Position numbers and translations under genes: made by a program
Notes under the pieces: model-generated
What the model was told of the DNA's origin: nothing
The model's database searches: none
The model's input: only the letters and a program-made list of their open reading frames with translations
Shown here: piece by piece, positions 9,553-18,155 of the stretch
How the letters are laid out: each line of letters opens with the position of its first letter
How positions within the stretch are numbered: the stretch's first letter is position 1
Assembly: GCF_000021685.1 (NCBI RefSeq)
Contig: NC_011959.1
Span: 558,001-622,000 of the forward strand
DNA length: 64,000 nt
Direction of reading: 5' to 3'
Source of the DNA: Thermomicrobium roseum DSM 5159
Lineage (GTDB): Bacteria; Chloroflexota; Chloroflexia; Thermomicrobiales; Thermomicrobiaceae

Positions 9553-11280
9553 TCACCGGAGCCAGTCACGCGCGGCGAGGATTTCTGCCCCGATCCGGCC
9601 TAGCGAGACGGCTCGTTCGGGCTCGGCCTGCGGTCGGAATTCCAAACGGGCGCGCTCGAAGTACTGCACGATCGTGCCGTCCGGGAGCACGGTCGGCTCA
9701 CTGATAGCCAGCCCAGTGATGAGCAGGGCGGCCTGATCGGGTGGCATGCGCGCGGTTACGCTCGATCCGATGTGTAACCAGGCATCGAGCAGCGGCCCAC
9801 ACAGCTCGTGACCGGTTTCTGGGAAGGTGCGACAAGTCGTCATCCCTGCTCCGTCGGATGCAGGAGCGGGTGAGCGAAAGACTCGTGCCGATGCGAGTCC
9901 GAGCTGATGGACAAGTTCGACCCCGATGTGGTCGAGCACGACACTATCGAGGGCGATCGGTGAGTCCGGAATCCACACGAAGCGGGCACGTTCGAAGTAT
10001 TGGACTGTGCGGAACTGACCAGCATCCGGATCGTATTCGTCGAATTCTTCCGACAGTGGAAAGCCGAAGAGGCTCGCTCCGCCGAACTGCTCCCAAAAGT
10101 GCCGGAATCCGTTCGCCAGATAGTGACCGGTCTCCGGGAAATAGCGCCAACCGGGATTCTGGCTCTCGGGCTTCGCCCGGCGAGCCGTCGGCAAGAGGTC
10201 CGCGATCGGTGCGGCCCAGAGGGAGACGTCATCGGGTCCATGCTCTTGGAACCAGACCAATCGATCACCGCCGACTGCCAGCTGACTGACATAGGTCGCG
10301 TCAGGTACGGCGAGGAAACGACTCTTGCTCAGTGTGTCGTAGGCCATGATGGCTCGTCGTCCGGTTTCCGGGAGAGCTGTATCGATCCAGAACACATATC
10401 GTCCGTCCGCCGTGACTGCTTTCGGGACACTCTCCCAAATGGGTACGTTCAGTCGGGGTTCATCGAGGGAGATGACTCGCATCGTCTGGTCGATCGTGAT
10501 CAAGGCATCGTTGCTGAGGAGGATCGATGGCGGAGTTCCCTCCCCTTGGAGCACTGTCACCGGAGCGTCAGCGCTCGCGACAGGTTGAAGCTGGATGCGC
10601 CACTCCTCGGTTCTCGTGACTTCGACCCACGCCACACGGCCAGCGCGCAACTGGAGATCGGTGATCGCGTGCTCTGGAGGGAGCACGGTGAGGATGCGTG
10701 GTGGATGGCGCGTGTTTTCGAGATCAGCGACGAAAAGACGATCGGTCCCATTGCGCGCGACCCACGCTGCCCAGCGGCCGTTGGCGCGTGGCCCGGAACG
10801 GATACCGGTCTCGGCCAGCGTCCACGTTTCTCGTGTTTCGAGTCGAAGAGCCCGTATGCGACCGGAACAGTCGGTACATGAGCGCTCCAGCCAGAGAGCC
10901 GTTCCCTGCGCCAGAGCGAGCTCAGAAATTTGGCCGGTTGAGCGAGTAAGCGTGGCGTGATGCTCGTTGCCGGAAACCTCGAGCAGGAGGGTCGAGTCCG
11001 CTGTCTCCGGGATGGCAAGGACAATGGCTCGTCCGTCGGTGGCAAGAGCCCCTGCCGCAGCATAGCGCCCGAGCAGGAGGGGAGCGGTGATCGCTCGGGA
11101 ACGCTCGTTCCAGGTGACGAGGAGCGTGAAGAGTGTCGCCGAGAGCCCGAGCAGAGCGAGCACGAGATGAACGAGCCGATTGCACCAGCGAGGCTTCCCG
11201 ATCGCGCTGGCTGCTGTCCGCGGGACGGTGGTGACTCGTCCATTCGGCTGGAGTGGGCGAAGAATAGGCGTTTGCCCCAA
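9553..11280 (-). CDS. Membrane-anchored protein with C-terminal YFPETG/QYFERA envelope repeats
   Basis: 575 aa from a TTG with GGAG six bases upstream. One hydrophobic segment (about residues 34-56, LVHLVLALLGLSATLFTLLV) anchors the protein, leaving most of it outside the cytoplasm. Residues 65-350 look like beta-propeller blades (repeating VAWVE / RLVWFQ strands). Residues 370-575 carry two copies of a module: YFPETGHYL, FWEQFGGASLFGFPLSEEF, VQYFERARFVW; then TFPETGHEL and VQYFERARLEF. The same module sits in the glycoside hydrolase at 50.0-51.8 kb. Likely a surface protein; no catalytic residues recognised. Confidence 0.8.
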   Translation of the reverse strand: MGQTPILRPLQPNGRVTTVPRTAASAIGKPRWCNRLVHLVLALLGLSATLFTLLVTWNERSRAITAPLLLGRYAAAGALATDGRAIVLAIPETADSTLLLEVSGNEHHATLTRSTGQISELALAQGTALWLERSCTDCSGRIRALRLETRETWTLAETGIRSGPRANGRWAAWVARNGTDRLFVADLENTRHPPRILTVLPPEHAITDLQLRAGRVAWVEVTRTEEWRIQLQPVASADAPVTVLQGEGTPPSILLSNDALITIDQTMRVISLDEPRLNVPIWESVPKAVTADGRYVFWIDTALPETGRRAIMAYDTLSKSRFLAVPDATYVSQLAVGGDRLVWFQEHGPDDVSLWAAPIADLLPTARRAKPESQNPGWRYFPETGHYLANGFRHFWEQFGGASLFGFPLSEEFDEYDPDAGQFRTVQYFERARFVWIPDSPIALDSVVLDHIGVELVHQLGLASARVFRSPAPASDGAGMTTCRTFPETGHELCGPLLDAWLHIGSSVTARMPPDQAALLITGLAISEPTVLPDGTIVQYFERARLEFRPQAEPERAVSLGRIGAEILAARDWLR

Positions 11281-11413
11281 CTGCTGCTCCTCTCCTCACT
11301 CTGAGTATCGTCCGCTGACGCGGTCTCAGTAGAGACGAAAGGGAGGAGCACTGTTGCTCATCTTGGCTAGCCGATCAGTCCCCCTCGACATGACGGGCGG
11401 ATCGGCCCGGCGG

Positions 11414-12361
11414 TCACGGATCGGGCAGCACGTGCGTGCCGGCGCGTCCTTCGAGCGCATCGCGAGCATGATCCAACGCCGCGATGATCGAGCGTCGGGT
11501 CGATCCCCTACTCACGAATCGGAGAGCGGCTTCTACTTTCGGACCCATGCTCCCGCTCGCAAAATGTCCTTCTACTTGGTAGCGCCGCAGTTCACTCGCG
11601 AGAACCCGTTCGAGTGGACGGGCCTGGGGTGTCCCGTAATGAAGCATGACGTTGGGAACATCGGTCAGGATCAGCAGGGCATCTGCCCCGAGTTCGTGGG
11701 CGAGCAGCGCGGCAGCCAGATCTTTGTCGACCACCGCCTCGACACCTTCGTACCGTCCGTCCGGGCGCCGAACGACCGGGATACCGCCACCGCCACAGGC
11801 GACGACCAGTGCGCCAGCCGCGAGCAACAGTTCGATCGCTGGTCGATCGACGATGGCAATCGGATCGGGTGAGGGAACGACTCGCCGCCAGCCGCGCGTG
11901 CCCTGTGGCTTCCACACCTGGCCGGTTTCAGCCATGATGGCCCGAGCCCGCTCTTCCGGGTAATAGAGGCCGATCGGCTTCGTGGGGTCATTCCAAGCCG
12001 GGTCGTCCGGACTGACCTCGGTGCGCGTCACCAGCGTGGCGACGACCCGGTCGATGCCGCGTTGCCGCAGTTCTGCTCCCAAGGATTGTTGGATCATGAA
12101 CCCGATCGTCGCTTGTGTCTGTGCAACGCACCAGTGGAGCGGGACGGGTGGGACGATCTCGCGAGCCAGCTCGTTCTTGACGAGGAGGTTTCCGACTTGC
12201 GGACCATTACCGTGCGTAATGATGAGTTCGTACCCGGCAGCGACGAGTTCGGCCAACTGGCGACAGGTGAGATCGACATTGGCTTGCTGTTCTTCGGCTG
12301 TGCCGCGTTGGCCTGCCTGAATGATGGCGTTGCCGCCGAGCGCAACGACGATGCGCCTCAT
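11414..12361 (-). CDS. arcC: Carbamate kinase
   Basis: 315 aa, the family length. Motifs: VALGGNAI at the N terminus, THGNGPQVGNLL, ACGGGGIPV, VVDKDLAAALLA and TDVPNV near the end, all of the amino-acid-kinase fold. The enzyme converts carbamoyl phosphate and ADP to ATP, CO2 and ammonia. Its ATG overlaps the stop of the YlbE-type gene as ATGA, and GAGGGGG lies upstream. No arginine deiminase or ornithine carbamoyltransferase is nearby. The neighbours are instead FdrA, YlbE and YlbF homologues, so it is most like the catabolic kinase AllK (YbcF) of allantoin degradation. This functional assignment rests on context. Confidence 0.95.
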   Translation of the reverse strand: MRRIVVALGGNAIIQAGQRGTAEEQQANVDLTCRQLAELVAAGYELIITHGNGPQVGNLLVKNELAREIVPPVPLHWCVAQTQATIGFMIQQSLGAELRQRGIDRVVATLVTRTEVSPDDPAWNDPTKPIGLYYPEERARAIMAETGQVWKPQGTRGWRRVVPSPDPIAIVDRPAIELLLAAGALVVACGGGGIPVVRRPDGRYEGVEAVVDKDLAAALLAHELGADALLILTDVPNVMLHYGTPQARPLERVLASELRRYQVEGHFASGSMGPKVEAALRFVSRGSTRRSIIAALDHARDALEGRAGTHVLPDP

Positions 12362-13818
12362 GCCATCCCCCTCGACTCCAAGGTAGTGGTTCGACTGTGT
12401 CCTGCGAGATACGCATCCTCGAAGGCCCGGTAGGCTTCGGTGAAGCATCGCGCGGGTGGTCGGACGATACCGGCTCCCACCTGCCCGATGCCAGGCTCGC
12501 GGTGGGCGATACCCGTATCGATGACCGGCAAGATACCGCTCCGCACGACCGAACGCAGATCGATACCGACGGGAGTACCGCGGAAGTCGAGCGCGGGGAT
12601 GCGGAACACCTCGTGCTCAGCAACGGTGATCTCGTACATTTCGAGCGTGGCCTGGACTGCGTCGGCCGGCGTGCCGCCGATGAACTGCACGATCGCCGGA
12701 GCGCCAGCGAGTGCGAAACCGCCGAAACCGGCGGTTTCGGTGATCGCGCTGTCACCGATATCGGGATTCGCGTCGTCAGGCCCGAACCCAGGAAAGTACA
12801 AGCCGCGCGGTACGTTGGCTGGACCGGTGAACCAGCGGTCGCCCAGCCCGGAAACGCGGATGCCGAACTCCGTACCGTTCCGCGAGAGAGTGGTGACGAG
12901 CGAGCTTCCCGGAATGCCGTGTGCGGCATCCGCCATCACCTTGGCTGCCACCATCGCGAGATTCACGAAAAAGTGGTCATTGGCATTGATGAACCGGAGG
13001 ACGGCAGCGATATCGCTCAAGGGCGCATCGCACTCGACGAGGTAGGGCGCGATTTCACGATAGAACAGGGAGGTTGCGGCCTTGTTGCGATTGTGGCATT
13101 CGTCACCCATTTGTAAGGCCTGAGCGATGATATTGCGGAGATCGATGCCACCGCTCCTGGCCAGAGCTTGCCCAACGAGTGGCGCGAGGACGGTGCTGAT
13201 CCAACGCAGTCGATCGATCACCTCCGGGGCATAGGCACCCATCCGCATCACTTTGCCGATGCCTTCGTTGAAGTTGGTGTAGGCGCGATTCTCGCCGGCA
13301 GCATTGATCGCGATATAGACGGGCATAGAAGGGGAAATGACACCGGCCATCGGCCCGACCGCGCTATGCTCGTGATTTGGGGAAAGTTCGACGTAGCCGG
13401 ATTCCAGCTTCCGGATCGCTTCCTCTGGTGTCGCCGCGAATCCCTCGAAGAGCATGGCACCGATCAGGGCTCCGCGGAGCGGACCGGACGCGTGAGCCCA
13501 GTCGATGGGAGGGCCGGCGTGGAGGAACGTCCGGTCGGTCATGCCGGGTATCACGTCACGGGCGCGCGCTACGCCAACGACGACCGGTTGAGCGCGCATC
13601 ATGCGTGTCACCGCTTCGCGATTCGCCGCATCGATCGTTGGGTCGTTGAAAAGCGGCAGCGCGAGTCGGCGCGGCTCGACCATCGGTGGCTTCCATTCGA
13701 CTGGATAGACTGCTCCGCCCTGATCCTGCACCGATCGGGCGAAGAGGTCGAGCCCGACGTTGATGACTGCGGGTGTGGTCTCGAGAAGCTTTTGCACTTT
13801 CTCGTGCATTCCGTCCAT
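12358..13818 (-). CDS. allG: YlbE/AllG-family protein (DUF1116), oxamate carbamoyltransferase subunit
   Basis: 486 aa, matching the YlbE family in length and in features such as NVGLDLFARSVQDQG, EWKPP, NHEHSAVGPMAGVISPSMP, GDECHNRNKAATSLF and the conserved NDHFFVNLAM. In E. coli FdrA, YlbE and YlbF (AllF, AllG, AllH) are together needed for oxamate carbamoyltransferase, which cleaves oxalurate with phosphate to oxamate and carbamoyl phosphate. AGGAGG lies nine bases before the ATG. It is 22 bases after the FdrA-type gene and overlaps carbamate kinase, a tight operon. Assignment by recalled family features and gene order; the true substrate here is unproven. Confidence 0.88.
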   Translation of the reverse strand: MDGMHEKVQKLLETTPAVINVGLDLFARSVQDQGGAVYPVEWKPPMVEPRRLALPLFNDPTIDAANREAVTRMMRAQPVVVGVARARDVIPGMTDRTFLHAGPPIDWAHASGPLRGALIGAMLFEGFAATPEEAIRKLESGYVELSPNHEHSAVGPMAGVISPSMPVYIAINAAGENRAYTNFNEGIGKVMRMGAYAPEVIDRLRWISTVLAPLVGQALARSGGIDLRNIIAQALQMGDECHNRNKAATSLFYREIAPYLVECDAPLSDIAAVLRFINANDHFFVNLAMVAAKVMADAAHGIPGSSLVTTLSRNGTEFGIRVSGLGDRWFTGPANVPRGLYFPGFGPDDANPDIGDSAITETAGFGGFALAGAPAIVQFIGGTPADAVQATLEMYEITVAEHEVFRIPALDFRGTPVGIDLRSVVRSGILPVIDTGIAHREPGIGQVGAGIVRPPARCFTEAYRAFEDAYLAGHSRTTTLESRGMA

Positions 13819-13840
13819 CGCTCGGCTCCTCCTGCGTCGA

Positions 13841-15385
13841 TCACGCGATCAATTCGGCGGCAAGCTCAGCTGCCAAAGCGTTGCTCGGAACGACGATCGC
13901 TCCAGCATCTTCCAAAGTGCGACGCTGGCGCGCATAGTCCTGCGGATCGGACTGTGTCCCGACGAGTGCGACGATACACGGAAGAATGCGACCGGTTCGC
14001 TCGGCCTCTACCCGTGCCTCCCGAATGGCCGGTGCCAACTCCGCAGCAGGGTCACTCGCTGCGCCATAACCGAGGACGAGATCGAGCACGATACCGGCAA
14101 CCGTGGGATCGGCCGCCTCCCGGCGGAAGCGCTCGAGCCGGATCGTCTGGTCGATCATGGGATGTGGGCGACCGACCGTGAACTCGTCGGAGCCCAGGTC
14201 GACGAACGTGTGCTCCTCGCTGCGGTGCGGATCGGTCAGGCGCAGTTCCGGCTGCAAAGGGATATTGGAGCGAATCGGGCCGATCCGGGGTTGGAGCAAG
14301 ACCATCGCTTCGTCGCAGAGTGTTCCCCCACTGTACAGCCCACGCAGATAGCGTTGGGTCGGGGCGAGGCGCGACCGCTCGGCGCGAACGCGGGCGAGCG
14401 CCTCTTGGCGACGTGGCAGGTCGAGGTCCGCGAGAGACTGGCCGGTCGCCAGATGCACGGCGAGACGCGCCGCTTCCGTGAGGTTCGCGGCCACATGAAC
14501 GCCCTCTGTGACAGGAGCTGTCTGGCCGATGAATGTCGCGACGACCGGCTTTCCGCACGCAGCAGCGAAGGCGAGAACCTTTTCCGCGACCTCGGGAGCT
14601 GGCGGCTTGGAGACGAGCACGATGACCTGTGTTGCCGGGTCATGAGCGAGTGCCTCGAGACCGGCCAGCATGGTACGTCCGCCGACTCGGGCGTCGAGGT
14701 CTCGTCCACCGGTGCCGATGCCGTGGCTGATGCCGGAGCCGAACCAATCGATCAGACTGGCGAGCTGCTGCAACCCGGTTCCCGCTGCGGCAACGATACC
14801 GATCGGGCCGCGTCGTACGGCATTCATGAAGCCGAGACCGAGTCCGGCGATGAAGGCCGTCCCACAGTCCGGTCCCATGAGCAGCAGGCCGCGTTCCTGA
14901 GCTAATTCTTTCAGGCGAACCTCTTCCTCGATCGGCACGTTGTCGCTGAAGAGAAAGACGTGGCGATCAGCACGCAGCGCTTCCTCGGCCTCGATCGGTG
15001 CATAGGGACCGGGTACCGAAATCGCGACCACACTGGCCTGGGAAACTTGCCGGAGTGCTGTCCGCAGGGTGCGCAAAGTGACCTTCGCTTCGCTCACCTG
15101 GCTGGTGCGAGCGGACGAGCGGAGCCGGTGCACCGCTTCGTCGATCGCTCGCTCAGCGGCGGCATCGTCGCTAGCGCGAACGGCGATCACCAGATCGTTG
15201 GGGGATACAGTCTCGAGGCGCTCGTCCCAAAGACCTGAATCGCGAAGGAGTTCCAGATTGGCACTCGTACCCATGAGGAGTGCGGCCAAATCGACGCCGG
15301 GCAACCGGTTAACTACCGATGCGACAGCCATCAACGCCACCGAATCGAAGTACGAATTAGGCTCGATCCGAATCCGGACTACCAT
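13841..15385 (-). CDS. allF: FdrA/AllF-family protein, acyl-CoA synthetase-like
   Basis: 514 aa (E. coli FdrA is about 555). It has the succinyl-CoA-synthetase-like layout of the family: an N-terminal region with DSVALMAVASVVNRLPGV, a CoA-binding-like domain (LLLMGPDCGTAFIAGLGLG, GPIGIVAAAGTGLQQLASLI, SHGIGTGGRDLD) and a ligase-like domain (HTFVDLGSDEFTVGRPHPMI, GIVLDLVLGYG). It is thought to act with YlbE and YlbF in oxamate carbamoyltransferase. GGGGAGGTGAC precedes the chosen ATG; an upstream in-frame start has no such site. A promoter with TTGCCT and TATAGT lies about 165 bases upstream, next to a palindromic operator-like site. First gene of allF-allG-arcC. Confidence 0.9.
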   Translation of the reverse strand: MVVRIRIEPNSYFDSVALMAVASVVNRLPGVDLAALLMGTSANLELLRDSGLWDERLETVSPNDLVIAVRASDDAAAERAIDEAVHRLRSSARTSQVSEAKVTLRTLRTALRQVSQASVVAISVPGPYAPIEAEEALRADRHVFLFSDNVPIEEEVRLKELAQERGLLLMGPDCGTAFIAGLGLGFMNAVRRGPIGIVAAAGTGLQQLASLIDWFGSGISHGIGTGGRDLDARVGGRTMLAGLEALAHDPATQVIVLVSKPPAPEVAEKVLAFAAACGKPVVATFIGQTAPVTEGVHVAANLTEAARLAVHLATGQSLADLDLPRRQEALARVRAERSRLAPTQRYLRGLYSGGTLCDEAMVLLQPRIGPIRSNIPLQPELRLTDPHRSEEHTFVDLGSDEFTVGRPHPMIDQTIRLERFRREAADPTVAGIVLDLVLGYGAASDPAAELAPAIREARVEAERTGRILPCIVALVGTQSDPQDYARQRRTLEDAGAIVVPSNALAAELAAELIA

Positions 15386-15522
15386 GTCACCTCCCCTTCC
15401 GGTGATGGAAAGAAAAAGCGACCCGGCCAACCTGGTTGTCTGCCCAGGCTGGCCGTTCTCCTGTGACCCGCTTGTCGGTCGACGTTCCCTGAACCTCGAT
15501 CGAGAACGAGCGTCGTTTCGGG

Positions 15523-15539
15523 CGACGTTGACAACGTCG
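15523..15539. promoter_or_regulatory. Operator-like palindrome
   Basis: CGACGTTGACAACGTCG: 7-bp arms around a 3-bp centre. It covers the plus-strand -35 box and lies at about +4 to +20 of the predicted allF promoter, so a bound regulator would affect both. No regulator gene is adjacent. Confidence 0.55.
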
Positions 15540-15557
15540 ACCGCTTCTGACTATACT
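15528..15557 (+). promoter_or_regulatory. Predicted divergent promoter on the plus strand
   Basis: TTGACA at 15528-15533, 18-bp spacer, TATACT at 15552-15557. The -10 box overlaps the minus-strand -10 box. No plus-strand gene follows until 16761, and a terminator-like hairpin begins about 15 bases after the expected start. Confidence 0.55.
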
Positions 15558-15578
15558 CCGGACGTCGTCGGAAGGCAA
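15550..15578 (-). promoter_or_regulatory. Predicted promoter of allF-allG-arcC
   Basis: On the minus strand TTGCCT (15578-15573), a 17-bp spacer and TATAGT (15555-15550) match the sigma-70 pattern. The expected start near 15543 leaves a leader of about 160 bases before allF. The operator-like palindrome lies just downstream of that start. Confidence 0.6.
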
Positions 15579-15611
15579 GAGGAGCTCGCGGTGGGCTCCT
15601 CTCCGCTTTTT
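15578..15611 (+). terminator. Terminator-like hairpin with T run
   Basis: AGAGGAGC, 9-base loop, GCTCCTCT, then CCGC and five T. It faces the plus strand and would end any transcript from the promoter at 15528 after about 45 bases. Confidence 0.6.
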
Positions 15612-15792
15612 CGGCACGGAACGAGGAGCGCGGTCGCGAAGCCATCGGCGAAAGGTCGGTGGCGCGGTGTTCTACTTTTTCTTGCTGGCCGATCAGAGCT
15701 CTATGCTGCCCGGAGGCCCATCGGGCCCGTTCGCCGGTGCAGCGATTCACCTTGGACTGGTGGGCCGAGCGCTGCAGCGGAGCGTTGGTCGG

Positions 15793-16644
15793 TCAGGCTG
15801 GTGGGAGAATCGAACGTTCGAGTGTAGCGATCAGGCCGAAGGTGACGGCCCAACCCGACGTGGCTCCGACCTGGGTGACGCGTGCGAGGAGGTGGGGGAG
15901 GCACGGGTGGTCGCCGCGGCACAGCGCCTGTGCGACGAGCAGGAACTCTCGCGCGTACTCGCCGCGAGCGGCCTGCTGCAACCAGGCTGCACTGCGTGGA
16001 GTCGTACGGCTAGCAGCTTGCAGAGCGATCTCCTGCCGCAGCGAAGACCAGCGCTCCTCTCCCGTTCGCGCAGCCAGCAAGGTGAGTGCCAAGCAGCATC
16101 CGACCAGGAGATCGTCGCCGAGTGGGGTCAGACCTGGTCCCAGCCCAGCCAAGCGATCGACCTGTTGGGCAATATGGGCACGGTCAGCGGTGATGATGGC
16201 GCCGATGAGTTCGGCCAGCAGCGCCTTGCTCCGGCTGATCGTCGTGGCGAGGAAGCGGTCCCCGCGTGGTGGGTCAGTCAGTTCGTCGAGAAGGGCCTGG
16301 AGCCGTGCCCTCTTCCACTGACATGTCCAGCGTGTCCGGAGGGTCGGCTGCCATACGCGGGTCTGCTGGTCGATGGTCAGTGGCGTCCCGTCAGGCAGCA
16401 ACAGTGCTCCCTGTCCGGCGATGAGCTGGCTTCCCGTGGGCACGAGAGCGACGAGTGGGGATTTTGTCCGCAGCTGCAAGGCATCAGGTGGGAGGAGCGC
16501 GCCGGGTGTGACGACGGAGAGCCACGTGGTGCCGTCGGTCGCGTACGCGGCGCGTGGGTATGCTGCGACGACGGTCAGAGTCCGAGAGGGGCTCGTGAGC
16601 AGTGGAAGGATCGGGGAAGCCAAGCGTTGGACGGCGATCGTCAT
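15793..16644 (-). CDS. allH: YlbF/AllH-family protein (DUF2877), oxamate carbamoyltransferase subunit
   Basis: 283 aa. The DUF2877 hallmarks are present: LAGLGPGLTPLGDDLLVGCC near residue 175, TTISRSKALLAELIGA before it, and TSGWAVTFGLIATL at the end. GLGPGLTPxGDD is the best conserved family motif. With FdrA- and YlbE-type genes downstream it completes the AllFGH set. GAGGG nine bases upstream supports the ATG. It is transcribed away from the molybdenum hydroxylase genes, whose first start is 116 bases off. It is separated from allF by 407 bases that carry their own promoter, so it may be a separate transcript. Confidence 0.85.
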   Translation of the reverse strand: MTIAVQRLASPILPLLTSPSRTLTVVAAYPRAAYATDGTTWLSVVTPGALLPPDALQLRTKSPLVALVPTGSQLIAGQGALLLPDGTPLTIDQQTRVWQPTLRTRWTCQWKRARLQALLDELTDPPRGDRFLATTISRSKALLAELIGAIITADRAHIAQQVDRLAGLGPGLTPLGDDLLVGCCLALTLLAARTGEERWSSLRQEIALQAASRTTPRSAAWLQQAARGEYAREFLLVAQALCRGDHPCLPHLLARVTQVGATSGWAVTFGLIATLERSILPPA

Positions 16645-16760
16645 GGTGTGTCGCCCTCGCTCATGCGTGCCAGTGTACGCGAGAGGCACGCGGAAATGCG
16701 GCGACATGACTCGTTGGCGCGGAACGGTCGATCCGGGCGTGGAGAGTGAAAGGGGTCCGT

Positions 16761-17645
16761 ATGAAGCCGCCGCGCTTTCGGTATCACGCGCCGGAAAGTC
16801 TCGATGAGGCACTGGCGGTTCTGGCCGAGACAGGTGACGAGGCCAAACCGCTCGCCGGGGGGCAAAGCCTGATCCCGATGTTGAACATGCGTTTGGCTCG
16901 CCCCAGTCTGCTCATCGACTTGAACGGTCTCAGCGAACTCGCCGGAATCGAGCTCCGCGACGGTGTGCTGGTCGTCCGGGCAATGACCAGGCATCGAGCA
17001 GTCGAGCGCTCGCCACTGGTCGCTGAACACGTTCCCCTCCTGGCCGAAGCCATCCCATGGGTGGGCCATCTGCCGATCCGAACTCGGGGGACGATCGGCG
17101 GCAGTGTCGCCCATGCTGACCCGGCCGCGGAAGTTCCGGGAGTACTCGTCGCGCTCGACGGAGCGGTACGGTTGGCCAGCCGACGTGGCGAGCGGCTGGT
17201 TTCCGCCGACGAGTTTTTCCTGGATCTTCTCACCACAGCGGCAGAACCAGACGAATTGGTGACCGAAGTGCATTTCCCGCTGCTTGGACCACACAGCGGC
17301 AGCGCGTGGCTGGAGATCGCGCGACGACATGGCGACTATGCATTGGTCGGGGCTGGAGCGGTGCTCGTGCTGGCGGAGGATGGGCGAACGATCCAGGATG
17401 CACGGTTGAGCTTCATCGGGGTCGCCGGACGACCAGTGCGAGCACGCGGGGCGGAGGCGATCCTGCGCGGGCAATCGATCGGTGAGGAAGCATGGAAGGC
17501 GGCAGCTGCAGCGGTTCGCGAAGAACTCGACCCGCCCAGTGACTTACATGCCTCAGCACAGTATCGGCGATCGGTGGCTGGAGTGCTGGCTGAACGGGCG
17601 CTCGCCATCGCTGCAGCACGAGCACAGGGAGGAGTCGCCGCATGA
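16761..17645 (+). CDS. Molybdenum hydroxylase FAD-binding subunit (CoxM/XdhB type)
   Basis: 294 aa. The PCMH-type FAD motifs are clear: KPLAGGQSLIPMLNMRLARP and IRTRGTIGGSVAHADPAAE (the TxGG motif), followed by the CO-dehydrogenase flavoprotein C-terminal domain with ARRHGDYALVGAGAV. It passes electrons from the iron-sulfur subunit to the acceptor via FAD. AAGGGG lies five bases before the ATG. The next gene overlaps by four bases. Order medium-small-large is that of aerobic CO dehydrogenase relatives. Confidence 0.93.
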   Translation: MKPPRFRYHAPESLDEALAVLAETGDEAKPLAGGQSLIPMLNMRLARPSLLIDLNGLSELAGIELRDGVLVVRAMTRHRAVERSPLVAEHVPLLAEAIPWVGHLPIRTRGTIGGSVAHADPAAEVPGVLVALDGAVRLASRRGERLVSADEFFLDLLTTAAEPDELVTEVHFPLLGPHSGSAWLEIARRHGDYALVGAGAVLVLAEDGRTIQDARLSFIGVAGRPVRARGAEAILRGQSIGEEAWKAAAAAVREELDPPSDLHASAQYRRSVAGVLAERALAIAAARAQGGVAA

Positions 17646-18136
17646 CGGCGGTCGGAAGCGAGCGGCGGGTTATCCGCGTGACGGTCAATGGTGTTCCCTA
17701 CGAGCGTGAGGTGGAAGCACGGTTGTTGCTTTCTGACTTCTTGCGACACGAACTTGGGCTGACGGGAACGCACGTCGGCTGTGAGCATGGCGTCTGTGGC
17801 GCCTGCACGATCCTGCTCGACGGCGAACCAGTGCGGAGCTGCCTCCTGCTGGCGGTCCAGGCACACGGTCACGAACTCGAGACAGTCGAGGGACTGGCGC
17901 CGAGCGAGCGGGAGCTGCATCCCTTGCAGCAGGCTTTCTGGGAAAAGCACGGTCTCCAGTGTGGGTACTGTACGCCGGGGATGCTGATGGTGCTCAAGGC
18001 GTTTCTGGCGGAAAACCCTGATCCGAGCGAAGAGGAGATCCGCGAGGCGATATCCGGGAATCTCTGCCGGTGCACCGGGTACCAGAACATCGTGGAAGCG
18101 GCTCGGTACGCAGCACAGTTGATGCGACAGAGCTGA
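17642..18136 (+). CDS. Molybdenum hydroxylase 2Fe-2S subunit (CoxS type)
   Basis: 164 aa. The first cluster is the plant-ferredoxin type, GCEHGVCGACTILLDG with a further Cys in RSCLL. The second is CGYCTPGML with NLCRCTGYQNIV. These are the two 2Fe-2S clusters of the xanthine oxidase family. The subunit carries electrons from the molybdenum centre to FAD. Start overlaps the preceding stop as ATGA, so subunits are coupled. Length and motifs are complete. Confidence 0.95.
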   Translation: MTAVGSERRVIRVTVNGVPYEREVEARLLLSDFLRHELGLTGTHVGCEHGVCGACTILLDGEPVRSCLLLAVQAHGHELETVEGLAPSERELHPLQQAFWEKHGLQCGYCTPGMLMVLKAFLAENPDPSEEEIREAISGNLCRCTGYQNIVEAARYAAQLMRQS

Positions 18137-18155
18137 TCGCTGGAGGAGAGCGACG

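Larger units (their letters stand above)
15386..15792. other. Regulatory intergenic region between allF and allH
   Basis: 407 bases without a supported gene. It holds overlapping divergent promoters, a 17-bp dyad and a terminator-like hairpin, each listed separately. The plus-strand open frames that start here run antisense through allH and look like shadows. Confidence 0.6.

Noticed and set aside
15667..16749. Long plus-strand frame of 360 codons
   Set aside because: It is antisense to the YlbF-type gene, which has clear family motifs; the frame has no domain and reflects codon bias of the opposite strand.
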